Assembly: GCA_037043455.1 (NCBI GenBank)
Contig: JAWPHD010006799.1
Location: 1-64,000 of the forward strand
Source of the DNA: Cyrtodaria siliqua
Taxonomy: Eukaryota; Mollusca; Bivalvia; Adapedonta; Hiatellidae
Length of the DNA stretch: 64,000 bases
Direction: 5' to 3'
Shown here in pieces: positions 23,801 to 34,800 of the stretch (position 1 is its first letter; each line of letters opens with the position of its first letter). The position numbers were made by a program, and so were the translations under genes. Below the pieces are notes generated by a model, which was given only the letters and a program-made list of their open reading frames with translations, made no database searches and had not been told where the DNA came from.

Positions 23801-25454
23801 CAAAGTTTGAAATAATAAAAAAGCAAGGGGATATTAAAATCGTCTCTGTCCATCCATCCATCCGCATCTCCTCCTTAACCGCTGAGTGGAATTCAACTAA
23901 ACTTAGTGGATGTCTTTCCCTCATGGCAACGGCGAGCAAGAGCAATGTTATGTTTGGCTCCGCGCCCAGGGCCCTTAGGATGGGTCAAAAGGTAAAAAAC
24001 ACTAAAAAAAATAATTACACCAGCCTTTTTCTTTATTTTTGCACATACCTTGGTTTATATACTCGCCTTTATACTAACTCGTTTTTGATATCAAATTGAG
24101 TTTCATAAAGATTCTTTAAAAACACACTCATAATACACATATAAAGCGATATATTAACAATGAAACCTTTACGTATTTATGAAATTGTGTTCTTTAAACA
24201 TTAATAATTGTTGCTTACATAGGATTATTCATTTCGTGGACTTCCTTACTTTTTGAACCAGACACGTTACCATAATTTGTGTTGCAAGCATATGCACTAA
24301 CTCATATCAAGTGATATATTAACAATGAGACCTTCGTGTTTTCATGAAAGTCTTGTTTAAATGTTAATATTATTGTTGTTTAATTAATGTGTTCATTCAT
24401 TTCATCGACTTTCTTATTTTTTGAACCAAATATGTTAAACAAAGAAAATAATTTTATTGGGAATTTTAACACTCCAATTTGGAAAAAACTTTTTGCAATT
24501 GGGACAGGTACCTTTTAGGTACCGCTTATATAAGGAAACAAAACACTGACATACAGCAAACATGTGCATAAAACACCACGCTTATATAAGGAAACAAAAC
24601 ACTGATATACAGCAAACATGTGCATAAAACACAATACACGTTTAGCCTGTAATGGGCCATAGGTGGGCAAATGCGTTTTCTTTTAGACGTAATGACAAAC
24701 TGCAAACATCCCTGTTAAATGTCGCCCCACGGCAGCGTCGATGTAAGCCGTTTCAGCCTGATATACAGGACATATGCCAATGTCAGGCTGTGGGGTCATG
24801 CTAGCTTGGAGCATGTCATTAGATTTTCTTTCTTTCAACGGATACTGCACACAATAACATTTTGATTATCACGGCACCCTCGTTTCCGAGGAAGGGGTTA
24901 CGGGCTGTATGTATGATCTATCACTGATTAACACAGAAGTTCAGCGAGATCTTTAACGTGCACAGGGTATAATTGCTCTCCCTGCATACGGGACAGCCAA
25001 CTTTACATCCCTGCCGAAGGATGGCATACTTTCACAGTACCTTGCCCATGTAAGATACTGCGTTCGAAAAACCCGTGATGTGACCCCACTGGGAATCGAA
25101 CCTGTGACTTCTGGGACGAGGGTCAGCTAACCTCTCAGCCGACTCTCGGTAACCGCAGCGCTGTATGTCTAGAATATTTTGACCAACGAGTGCTTACGTT
25201 TTAACCAAAACACTGTGATTGCATTTTGACTGAACATTGGTACTTTTTGACGAAGGTTGCGTTTTTTACATAAAGTATTCATCTAGGCCTACTTTCAGTT
25301 TCACTTTTGAGTTTCTCACCAGTGCATCTTTTCCAACGGTAAGGATGGATGTGTAAGCCTCTAAGTAGACGCGTTTTGCGCTTTTTACAATTTCAAGTCC
25401 TTTGATTGTGATGTCTTTGGCATCACCAAGACCAAGCCCGATCAAATAAAGCAT
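14644..25454 (-). CDS. DPH5: Diphthine methyl ester synthase DPH5, complete, 8 exons
   Basis: DPH5 is the cytosolic S-adenosylmethionine-dependent methyltransferase of diphthamide synthesis. It methylates the modified histidine of translation elongation factor 2. Exons in transcription order are 25454-25320, 22792-22732, 21783-21720, 21287-21179, 19177-19057, 18447-18408, 16344-16238 and 14864-14644. They total 858 nt, or 285 aa plus a TAA stop, the same length as human DPH5. All introns are GT/AG and all phases join. The start [16 protein letters not shown], the [15 protein letters not shown] loop, [39 protein letters not shown] and [12 protein letters not shown] are family hallmarks of this tetrapyrrole-methylase-type fold. 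ATG at 25454 is chosen because the four codons upstream begin with TTG. It is divergent from UBE3C, 289 bp away. Confidence 0.97.
15903..16138. mobile_element. MITE-like element (family M1), in DPH5 intron 7
   Basis: It runs from AAAACTAGAACTATCACTGA to a terminal hairpin (CCCCACTTCAC, TTT, GTGAAAGTGGGG at 16109-16134). A second copy, inverted, lies at 52104-52386 with the same two ends. Non-coding. Confidence 0.65.
16238..16344 (-). CDS. DPH5: DPH5 exon 7 (107 nt)
   Basis: It encodes [20 protein letters not shown], then [15 protein letters not shown]. The acceptor is GGTTACAG and the donor GTCAGT. Confidence 0.94.
16668..18262 (-). mobile_element. Chimeric pearl-like element with two unrelated core satellites, in DPH5 intron 6
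   Basis: The left end, CAAGAGACCCAATATGGCC then GTGGACGCTCTACTTGC, is the minus-strand version of the pearl 3' end. The right end (about 18225-18262) is the degenerate leader region. From about 16730 to 17520 the core units read GGGCCATAACTCTGCCAAA, CAACCGGAACACGG and AGACAAAGTTTGTGTATT, with about 155-bp spacing (17265 to 17420). From about 17540 to 18230 the core switches to minus-oriented ~161-bp pearl units. Confidence 0.65.
18408..18447 (-). CDS. DPH5: DPH5 exon 6, 40-nt microexon
   Basis: It encodes [14 protein letters not shown] across the junctions, with acceptor TTGGCAG and donor GTAAGTG. The phases (1 in, 2 out) fit both neighbours exactly, and the peptide matches the linker before [11 protein letters not shown] in known DPH5. 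It was found by searching for the missing linker in the intron. Confidence 0.9.
19057..19177 (-). CDS. DPH5: DPH5 exon 5 (121 nt)
   Basis: It encodes [17 protein letters not shown], then KPDSFYDKI and GMHTLCLL. The acceptor is TTTCAG and the donor GTTGGT. It ends in phase 1. Confidence 0.95.
20125..20890. repeat. Interrupted dispersed repeat, family R1
   Basis: The segment 20140-20250 (TGAGTTGGACACTC, GCCTGGCTGGTTAAAGC, ATATGTAAGTTATATATA) and the segment 20780-20890 (CCTCATCCTCAGGAGG, GGCGGGATAGGCACTT) match consecutive parts of the copy at 23190-23420. The intervening ~500 bp looks inserted or diverged. Confidence 0.5.
21179..21287 (-). CDS. DPH5: DPH5 exon 4 (109 nt)
   Basis: It encodes [15 protein letters not shown], then [17 protein letters not shown]. 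The donor is GTAAAC and the exon ends in phase 0. Confidence 0.95.
21720..21783 (-). CDS. DPH5: DPH5 exon 3 (64 nt)
   Basis: Acceptor GTTTTAG and donor GTAAG flank it. It encodes [20 protein letters not shown] and then F-G, the VVGDPFG methyltransferase loop. It ends in phase 2. Confidence 0.93.
22255..22680. repeat. Two-unit ~170-bp core repeat element in DPH5 intron 2
   Basis: It starts ACAAGAGCTCTACCTAGCGGGG. Two diverged units each contain GTTAAGTTCCAGG, GAGAGTT(A/G)TGGGCCTTTAT and CTGAAAGTTATTAGC-like blocks. It ends in a GGACGACAGCTGGACGGAC-like segment. The overall plan is like the pearl-type elements but the sequence differs. Confidence 0.5.
22732..22792 (-). CDS. DPH5: DPH5 exon 2 (61 nt)
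   Basis: Acceptor ATTTTCAG and donor GTATAG flank it. It encodes [20 protein letters not shown] and ends in phase 1. Confidence 0.93.
23190..23420. repeat. Dispersed repeat, family R1 second copy
   Basis: It shares TTGAGTTGGCAACTC, TGCCTGGCTGGTTAAAGC, AAATATGTAAGCTATATATA and TTTGGCGGGATAGCTACTT with 20125-20890. Confidence 0.55.
24130..24632. repeat. Two local duplications in DPH5 intron 1
   Basis: About 24140-24290 and 24315-24440 are diverged copies (CATTCATTTCGTGGACTTCC and CATTCATTTCATCGACTTTC, then TTTTTGAACCA). Separately, a 56-bp block beginning CGCTTATATAAGGAAACAAA at 24523 is repeated nearly exactly at 24579. Confidence 0.7.
24841..25172 (-). mobile_element. tRNA-derived SINE (family 1), reverse copy
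   Basis: This is the reverse complement of the element at 13503. It shows GGGAATCGAACC (reverse B-box) near 25091, CATACTTTCACAGTACC, and GCGAGATCTTTAACGTGCA. It lies in DPH5 intron 1, in the same direction as DPH5. Confidence 0.75.
25320..25454 (-). CDS. DPH5: DPH5 exon 1 (45 codons, phase 0 end)
   Basis: It runs from the ATG to GGAAAAGATGCACTG, followed by donor GTGAGA. It encodes the N-terminal [16 protein letters not shown] strand and loop, and [15 protein letters not shown]. Confidence 0.95.
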
Positions 25455-25743
25455 GATGTTATCCAAAACTCTTTAATAAACGATGGTTCGATGTCCCGTT
25501 TACAATGCAGAGTTCACGTGTAATTAGAACGGAAATGACGTCATCAAAGTTATGAAATAAAATATTATTTGTTAAAACCGATTTCATTGGTCTATGAAAT
25601 AACCATCAACCAATCACGAATTCTTTAAGATAATATAATTCGGAGATTTGACAGATGACAAAAGACAGAAAGTGCTAGAAAAACAACACTTTTCTAAGCA
25701 ATTCGGGAACTTATATTTCAGTGATAATACTAATAAATTTAAA
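25455..25743. promoter_or_regulatory. Putative bidirectional DPH5/UBE3C promoter (289 bp)
   Basis: It lies between divergent start codons at 25454 (DPH5, minus) and 25744 (UBE3C, plus), and so contains both 5' UTRs. Visible sites are E-box CACGTG at 25515-25520; an ETS-like ACGGAA joined to a perfect CRE TGACGTCA at 25536-25543; a CCAAT box reading minus (ATTGG, 25586-25590); and a CCAAT box reading plus (25610-25614). No TATA box at a convincing distance was seen for either gene. Promoter function is inference from position and motifs. Confidence 0.7.
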
Positions 25744-25809
25744 ATGTATAGTTTTGAAGGCGATTTTAGAAGAAGACCATTACAGTCCCTGAGAGGAGCA
25801 AGTAAAAAG
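25744..25809 (+). CDS. UBE3C: UBE3C exon 1 (22 codons)
   Basis: It encodes MYSFEGDFRRRPLQSLRGAS then K-K, followed by donor GTGAAC. It matches the conserved UBE3C N-terminus (M-x-S-F-E-G-D-F). Upstream in-frame codons lack an ATG (only a TTG at 25648), so 25744 is the start. Confidence 0.93.
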
Positions 25810-28800
25810 GTGAACCGAAAGTTGGGATTTTTCGTATTTCCTTGACAAAATTGGTGGGTGGGGTAAATTACTAATCAATGAAATCAATTGCGTTTTGAGT
25901 TATAACTGCTAAATAATGAATTGATGTACATCGATTTGTTCATCAATCTTTTAATCTAAACTGTGCCATCCCAAGGGAGCTATGGAAACTCTTTAATTAT
26001 GTGTTGAACCCTTGATACCAAGCTCATGTGCCAAGCTTCAGTGATCACTGTGTAAAGCTTGAACAGCGATGGTCCGGTATATCCTCTACACTCTAATACT
26101 GGGCAGTTTAGCAACTTAGAGCTGACTGGGGAATACAGACTTCAATTAAAACAAAGCATATTGAAAGCAGACCCGTAGCCTAATAAATTGGCTCCTATGC
26201 AGTTTTTTTTTTATTATTCTGACGTTCTATGTAACCGGATATATTGATGCTCGCCAATACGAAAAATTTCAAAAGAGCATTAAAAGTGTATTTTAACACA
26301 CTAGCAGACCCGTAGCTACGCTGAGGCACTCTGTATACTTTTGGGAATGTACCAAACATTTAAGTATGCATTTTAATGGAATATGAAATAAACTCAATTA
26401 AATCGTCTTAAACATAACTGTCTAACTTTAAACTGAAAAATCTGGCCTGGGAATGCACTCAAATGTAGGAAATCGCATGCAGAAATCATTATTTTGTCCA
26501 TGGGGCATGTCCCCAAAGCCCACAAGGGACTTGGGATTTGCCTCTGTTAAATATCAGTCCTGGCTACGGACCTGGAAAGCTGTCACTTGTTGTTAAGGCA
26601 TAGGATGTCTACCCATTGTTGACTTCAGGATTGACATGACTGTGAACATGATGGACAGTCACAGGCAGGGTTCTCAGTTTATAACTTTCACATGACATGA
26701 TCAAAATAATTTGACCAATCAGTGATTTGAGAATAAAGTCTGAGTAAACCCCTTTATTGTCACCTACTGAATATATGCGCACACACACTTTTGACGCAAA
26801 GGAAATTTAATTTAATTTTCCCCTTCAATAGCCCCTGTATTCCTAGTGCATAAAATACACGTCTACGATCGGCGAGACGATTTTTGATATTTGCCGTCCT
26901 CCGACCTGCATACCCGTTTGACTTTTTTTATCTGTGGACTTTATTCTGTGCGCTAGTTATAAACAGTAATTTAAACTGATACACTGAATTTTATAAGTGA
27001 ACAACTTACATAAGTGAAGAATAATCATTTGTTATCCATTTCACACTAAAATTTTAATACAACAAGAATATTTATTTTAAGTCGTTTTTTACAAACAAAT
27101 ATAACATTAGCTCTATGAGCTATTTTCCGACAGAACACTTGTAAACATATAGCAGCTAAACAAAGAGCATGGGATTAAAAATTATATATATCACATGTTA
27201 TTTATAAAATACAAATCTGGCATACATGCCAAATTTCCCGCATTCTCCGGTAGACTACCAGATTTGCCTTTGATCTACCGATCACACGGAAGCCGCTCAA
27301 AATCTCCCGGAAATCAATTATTTGCCGAGTATGGTTGATTGCCTGTAATTTGTAATACACAGCATGTATTTAGCATGTGTCTACCAATGAGTTCACAGCT
27401 GTTGCGTTTCAAATCGATCAAGGCATGGTTACGCTCATGCAACCAACCAATGAAATTGCATCTAGCGTCTCGTGGCACACGACAAGATTTATTGAAATAA
27501 GCTACGGCCGGGTAAACAATCACGTTCCGCAAATTATCACCTTGTTATGAAAACATGACCTACTAGTAGGTATATCAGTAATTGAAGATTATTGGTGCGA
27601 TGCTGACAATTACCGTTAACTATACCAATCAACAGGTGGTTGATTGCATCAGCTTGATTTATTCGAGAAGGATTTTGCCGAAATCGACACTTTCTGATCA
27701 ATGCATTTGTTAAATCGTTATAAACGTCTAGTCATAAATTGCAAAACCTTTTACCGCTTTAATGATAACAAACACCATTTCTTTCCCCATTTAATTTGCC
27801 AATTTTGAGTCGTGAAGAAATTTTGTACCTCAACACCGGTTAATACGTTTCCGGGTTTCAGAGAACAGGTTTAAAACGTGGCTCTCAAAACACGGAAAGC
27901 AGTTAGTTTGGAAAATCGGTGTAAAAGCATCTTTTTTTTATTTTATTATGGCCTGATGCCTATACTGTACTGTTATTTCTTTTCAATATTTTATATATAC
28001 AGTATCAGAGCTTTACAAATCTTTTTTTTAGCCACTAGTCTGGGACTAGTCACCCTGTCAAAAGTGACTAGTCCCAAAAAAAATCCCTTGATTTAGTTAA
28101 AAATAATATAGTTTGCCTTGTTAACACGATGGGGCCTCCATTTTTCAGCCGATCTTTACCAAACTTTAACATATTGTTAATGTCAATGAAAGCTCGGACA
28201 AGTTCTCGAAAACCAGCCAGATCGGACCAGTAACGGCAGAGTTATGGCCCTTGATTTCGTTAAAAATGCTATATTCTGCTTTGTTAACACGATAGGGCCT
28301 TCATTTTTCATTCAATCTTTAACAAACGTTACCAGATTGTTAATGTCAATAAAAGCTCGGACAAGTTCGAAAACTAGCCAGATCGGACCAGTAACAGCAG
28401 AGTTATGGTCCTTGATTTCGTTAAAAATGCTCTATTTTGCCTTGATAAGGCGATAGGGCCTTCATTTTTATCTGATCTTTACCAAACTTTACCAGGTTGT
28501 TTTTTTGTAATTTTTTTTTGATTTTTAAAAAAAAAATTATTATCTCTACTGGCCAAGTTCAAAAACCAGCCAGATCGGACCAGTAACGGCGGAGTTATGA
28601 CCTCTTCATAGCTGTTATAAGAGCCATATTAGCCAGTAGAGCGTCCACAGGCCCTCTTGGGCCTCTTGTTTTTAAAAGGGAATGAAGTCAATTTTAGTGA
28701 GGATACATGTAGTTCAAATCTATAGGTGAAATTTACATGAACAGAGTGATACTTTGCAAATTCACATTAAAATGGAATAGATTTTTGTTATGCATCCTGG

Positions 28801-31800
28801 AGGAAGGCATAAAATAATCACACCATCCGACTCAGACTGTCCGAAACAATCAGCCATAACTTTTAAAGTACTGAAGGGAATTGCATGAAACTTCACATAA
28901 ACAGGTGTGTCACCCACCCACAAGAATCAGGTGCATACCTCAAAGGCCAAGTTCACACTTTCGAGGTCAAAGGTCAAAATACCTTTTTAAGGGCATTTAT
29001 CACTTAGCGCGAAATTTCTTATTTAATTTTTAAATGCTCACATTACTTACTGAATACAAGTGATTATACTGAATTTTAACGTACACATCGATTGAAAAAT
29101 GTTTAATAAAACTGCGCTGAGATTTGTTTTATTTATTTGATTTATTTTGACTCTTGGCATTTCAGTTTTCACCCTTGAGATTTTAGGGTCAAGTGTCAGA
29201 TGACTTCATTTTTGATACCCTGCTTTGGTATCCCTGAGTGGAGCTTACAGTAGCTTAGTATCAAAAAAGGAAGGACACTCAGTGCAAATCGTGTATTCCT
29301 TCCCATCATAGTCAAATCCCTCATCAGTTACGATATAATCAGTGATGCGTATGAATGGATTAACAAGATTCCCACTGTCCCTATCTACTAGCTAGCAAAA
29401 CCACAGCCAAGGGAACATACTTGGATGCACCATTGGGGAAAGAAGACTGTTGAGCTATCTTTGCGAGCTTACTAGTTGCAAAAATCATAGCTCTTATGGT
29501 GTGTACCTACCAGAGAGCTATGAAAAACCCTATTATTTATAGACAGGTATCCAGATCAAACACCATCCACACTTTCCCAGAGAGGTTTCTGAAGACGTCA
29601 CACAATGCCTGCAGGGCACTAGTTAGATTTTAGGGGACTGGGGCCAGGGCTCTCAGGAAGGGGAAGTTTGCATCGGTTTCATATCAAAGGGGAATCAGTG
29701 CTCCAAGATTATTATTTTAGGGGACTAGCCTAGGGCAAGTGGGTCCTGAAAATCCACTACCCTGAGGTTTTTTCCACTAGCCCTGAGGTTTTTTGTCACA
29801 AGCCTTGTTTTTTTTACTTGCCTTAAAAATAATGTGTCTGTTTGTTTTTGTCTTTGTCAGTTATCATTTATCTTGTCTGGCAATACTTTTACATATCTCG
29901 TTTTATTAAAATTTATTTAAATGAACCAGCTCACTGATTCCTGACTCTATCTATTACTTATACTCAGCTGATGACATCTCATTATGTTTAAACTGATTCT
30001 GATTTTAACGGATTCAGATACTCTTATAATTCATTAAATTCTGAGAAAATTAAAAATTCAGTAATTCTTATCTTTTGATTTGATTATCAATTGATGTACA
30101 TTTAAGTTGCGTTGGCAGTAGTCATTGGGTGAAAGCGTAGCAATGGTAAGGTTGAACAATTTAGGACAGATTTTTTTTTTAGCATTACCCCACCCACAAG
30201 TTGTATACAGTGATACAAGTTTTCAAGTCCAGTTCCTCCAGGAAGGTATTTTAATCGGCAAAATACATTGGAAAATAAATATAAACTGTTAACTGTATAT
30301 GAAAATAACTGTGTTTAAAATTTATTTACAAAGAAATCGATATTTCTTCTCACAAATATATTACATATTTCCGTGTATCATAATCAGTTTCACCTTGCGG
30401 GAGTTCTTTCCCCTGAGTCAGGAATTTCTAAATGTTATCTTAGTATTGATGTATTTCGCTTTTCACATTTTCATATAAAGCATGCTTCCATTATCAAAAG
30501 TCCATGGTCTCTTGATTCATCAAAAGTCGCCGACACATCAGCGTGATTGTGTTGATTGCGATTCTGTATCGGCCTATTTGTAATCGTTTGAGTCAGAACC
30601 GCCATTTTGAGCTGACCACGTGACGAACGTGATCAACCAGTAGTATTTTTAAAAAGTAGTTCCATTGGCTAATCGACTCGAGTTGAAATACTACACATCG
30701 ATTGGATAATGCCGACTGTCAATTAAGGTTCTTGGAGGATGGACTTACAGCATGTTTTGTTTTGATGTTGAAAATCGCCGATGCCCGCGGCGAATGCTAA
30801 TTGAATTACCTAAGCAAGGGCAATTAACAGATTATGAAACCTGTGGGGGATGTTTTATTACAGGTGCCTGACTGGCGCGTGTTTGTTATACACAGATCGT
30901 GTAATTTAGGCAGTGGGATTTTTTTTTTTTTTTTTTGAACTAGCCCGACGGGCTAACTGCATGGAATTTGTTACAAGCCCCACTTCAATTTTGACTAGCC
31001 CCGGGCGTCAGGCTATCCAATTTCTGGAGCCCTGGAAATTTCTAAGAAACACAAATTAAATCCGTGTTTTTTTATACAATGTATACCTAAGTGGTACCAA
31101 TGAAGGGTGGTACCATTCTCAATGGCAAAAGTAGTGTTTTTCCCCAAAAAAAGTAGAGGTTTCTTCCCAAACTTAGCGTCAAAATACTTTTTGGGGAGAG
31201 GAATGGCCAAATGAGTGACCTGCTGTCACAGGGTATACAATTAGCCATTGAAATAGTAAAGGAGCAGTAGTTGTTTTGTTCATTAAAATGTCTGACTTGT
31301 AAGCAAAAAACAACAATCTCCCCTTCCCCACCACACACATACTCAGTGTTGTGCTTGTAAGTTGTAACTATGTCACCGAATGTTAACAAAATTTAAAAAA
31401 AAGCAGGATGCAATATCAAAACATCTGTATTATTCAAGTACCATGAGTACACACTTTAATGTAACAGCCTTTAACTTTTTCAGGAAGAAAAGGACACTCT
31501 GATTAAGCGAGCCCATGAAGAACGAAACAAAAGAGAGGTATGTAATCAAAAAATGTTTATATCGCTAGACTTCACTCAATAATGCAGTAGTCAGCACTAT
31601 GCTTTTGTTCTCATCTATTTGTTGTCATTATATATACGTACATGTATGCATTAGTTATACATTTAATTAAATTAATAACATAGCAAAAGGTGTATAAAAA
31701 TAAATGCCTACCTACCCTATTATTTTAAAGTATATGTAATACGAACCTCATATTTTTATTTGGTTTAGGTATAAGTGTTTCACTTTGTAAGTAATATGTT

Positions 31801-34800
31801 TCTGTTTGAGATTTAAAAATTGATAGTGGTGTTTCTGTTCAAAAACAATTTTAGGATCTTCGAGTGAAGCAGGAGAATGCAGTCAAGATACAGAAGGTGT
31901 TCAGGGGCTATATGGTCAGGAGAAGGCAGGTAAGATACAGAAGGTGTTCAGGGGCTATATGGTCAGGAGAAGGCAGGTAAGATACAGAAGGTGTACAGGG
32001 GCTATATGGTCAGGAGAAGGTAGGTAAGATACAGAAGGTGTTCAGGGGCTATATGGTCAGGAGACGGCAGGTAAGATACAGAAGGTGTTCAGGGGCTATA
32101 TGGTCAGGAGGAGGCAGGTAAGATACAGAAGGTGTTCAGGGACTATATGGTGAGGAGAAGGCAGGTCAGATACAGAAGGTCTTCAGGGACTATATGGTCA
32201 GGAGAAGGCAGGTAAGATACAGAAGGTCTTCAGGGGCTACATGGTCAGGAGAATGCAGGTAAGATACAGAAGGTGTACAGGGGCTATATGGTCAGGAGAA
32301 GGCAGGTAAGATACAGAAGGTGTTCAGGGGCTATATGGTCAGGAGAAGGCAGGTAAGATACAGAATTTGTACAAGGGCTATAGAGTCAGGAGAAGGCAGG
32401 TACGATACAGAAGGTCTTCAGGGACTATATGGTCAGGAGAAGGCAGGTAAGATACAGAAGGTCTTCAGGGGCTATATGGTCAGGAGAATGCAGGTAAGAT
32501 ACAGAAGGTCTTCAGGGGCTATATGGTCAGGAGAATGCAGGTAAGATACAGAAGGTGTACAGGGGCTATATGGTCAGGAGAAGGCAGGTAAGATACAGAA
32601 GGTGTTCAGGGGCTATATGGTCAGGAGAATGCAGGTAAGATACAGAAGGTCTTCAGGGGCTATATGGTCAAGAGAATGCAGGTAAGATAAGAAGGTGTAC
32701 ATGGGGCTATATGGTCAGGAGAAGGCAGGTAAGATACAGAAGGTGTACAGGGGCTATATGGTCAGGAGAATGCAGGTAAGATACAGAAGGTCTTCAGGGA
32801 CTATATGGTCAGGAGAATGCAGGTAAGATACAGAAGGTGTACAGGGGCTATATGGTCAGGAGAATGCAGGTAAGATACAGAAGTTGTACAGGGGCTATAG
32901 GCAGGTAAGATACAGAAGGTGTTCAGGGGCTATATGTTCAAGAGAAGGCAGGTAAGATACAGAAGGTGTTCAGAGGCTATATGGTCAGGAGAATGCAGGT
33001 AAGATACAGAAGGTGTACAGGGGCTATAGGCAGGTAAGATACAGAAGGTGTTCAGGGGCTATATGTTCAGGAGAAGGCAGGTAAGATACAGAAGGTGTTC
33101 AGGGGCTATATGGTCAGGAGAATGCAGGTAAGATACAGAAGGTGTACAGGGACTATAGTGTCATGAGAATGCAGGTAAGATACAGAAGGTGTACAGGGGC
33201 TATATGGTCAGGAGAAGGCAGGTAAGATACAGAAGGTGTTCAGGGGCTATATGGTCAGGAGAATGCAGGTAAGATACAGAAGGTGTACAGGGGCTATATG
33301 GTCAGGAGAAGGCAGGTAAGATACAGAAGGTGTTCAGGGGCTATATGGTCAGGAGAAGGCAGGTAAGATACAGAATGTGTACAAGGGCTGTAGGGTCAGG
33401 AGAAGGCAGGTAAGATACAGAAGGTGTTCAGAGGCTATATGGTCAGGAGAAGGCAGGTAAGATACAGAATGTGTACAAGGGCTATATGGTCAGGAGAAGG
33501 CAGGTAAGATACAGAAGGTCTTCGGGGCCTATATGGTCAGGAGAAGGCAGGTAAGATGCAGAAGGTGTTCAAGGGCTATATGGTCAGGAGAAGGCAGGTA
33601 AGATACAGAATGTGTACAAGGGCTATAGGGTCAGGAGAAGGCAGGTAAGATACAGAATGTGTACATTGGCTATAGTGTCAGGAGAAGGCAGGTAAGATAC
33701 AGAATGTGTACAGGGGCTATAGTGTCAGGAGAAGGCAGGTAAGATACAGAATGTGTACAGGGGCTATAGTGTCAGGAGAAGGCATGTAAGATACAGAAGG
33801 TGTCCAGGGGCTATATGATCAGGAGAAGGCAGGTAAGATACAGAAGGTGTCCAGGGGCTATATGGTCAGGAGAAGGCAGGTAAGATACAGAAGGTGTATA
33901 GGGGCTTTATGGTCAGGAGAAGGCAGTCAAGATATAGAAGGTGTTCAAGGGCTATAGTGTCAGGAGAAGGCAGGTAAGATACAGGAGGTGTTCAAGGGCT
34001 ATATGGTCAGGAGAAGGCAGGTAAGATACAGAAGGTGTTCAGGGGCTATATGGTCAGGAGAAGGCAGGTAAGATACAGAAGGTGTTCAGAGTCTATATGG
34101 TCAGGAGAAGGCAGGTAAGATACAGACGGTGTACAGAGGCTATATGGTCAGGAGAAGGCAGGTAAGATACAGAAGGTGTTAAGGGGCTATATGGTCAGGA
34201 GAAGGCAGGTCAGATACAGGTGTACGAGGGCTATAGCATCAGGGGAAGGCAGGTACGATACAGAAAGTGTACAAGGGCTATAGGGTCAGGAGAAGGCAGG
34301 TAAGACCCAGTTTGGCTACCCTATGTAGTCAAGACGTCAGTGACTGATAAAGCAACATTTATTAGCTCACCCATTTATTGAGCAGAAAGTGCATCTCTGC
34401 ATGATAGAAACTTTTATTAAATATTCTTTAATTGTAATCATTGATTATTTGTAGGAATATGAATTGTGAATCAGTTTTTAGCTCTACTGGCCAAAGGCCG
34501 GGTGAGCTTATGCGATCACTTTTCGTCTGTCCGTCTGTTAGCAATTTTATAAAATCGACATCTCCTCTGAAACCGCTTGAAGGATTTTGATGAAACTTCA
34601 TCACAATGTTACTTGGGAGGGCCCCTCTCAGATTAGGTCAAATGTAAGGAATTTTCAAATGACCTCCTTCGAAACCACTTATTCCATTATTGTAAAATAC
34701 CATAAACACATTCCTTGGGTTGGCCTCTATCAAGTTTGTGTTTTTTGTTATCGTCGAATAATCAAAATGGCCGCCACGGCGTCTCAAAGTTTACATAGAG

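Noticed and set aside
25648..25743. N-terminally extended UBE3C starting at 25648
   Set aside because: That frame begins at TTG with no ATG. The conserved family N-terminus starts at the ATG at 25744.
32320..32544. 74-codon ORF (RRRQVRYRICTRAIES-type repeats)
   Set aside because: Translation of the 47-bp array in an open frame created by donor variants. It has no start context or splice support.
31930..34306. Expanded multi-IQ protein (myosin- or ASPM-like) encoded by the array
   Set aside because: The 47-bp period breaks frame each unit and GTAAG introduces stops. Only the first unit is coding.
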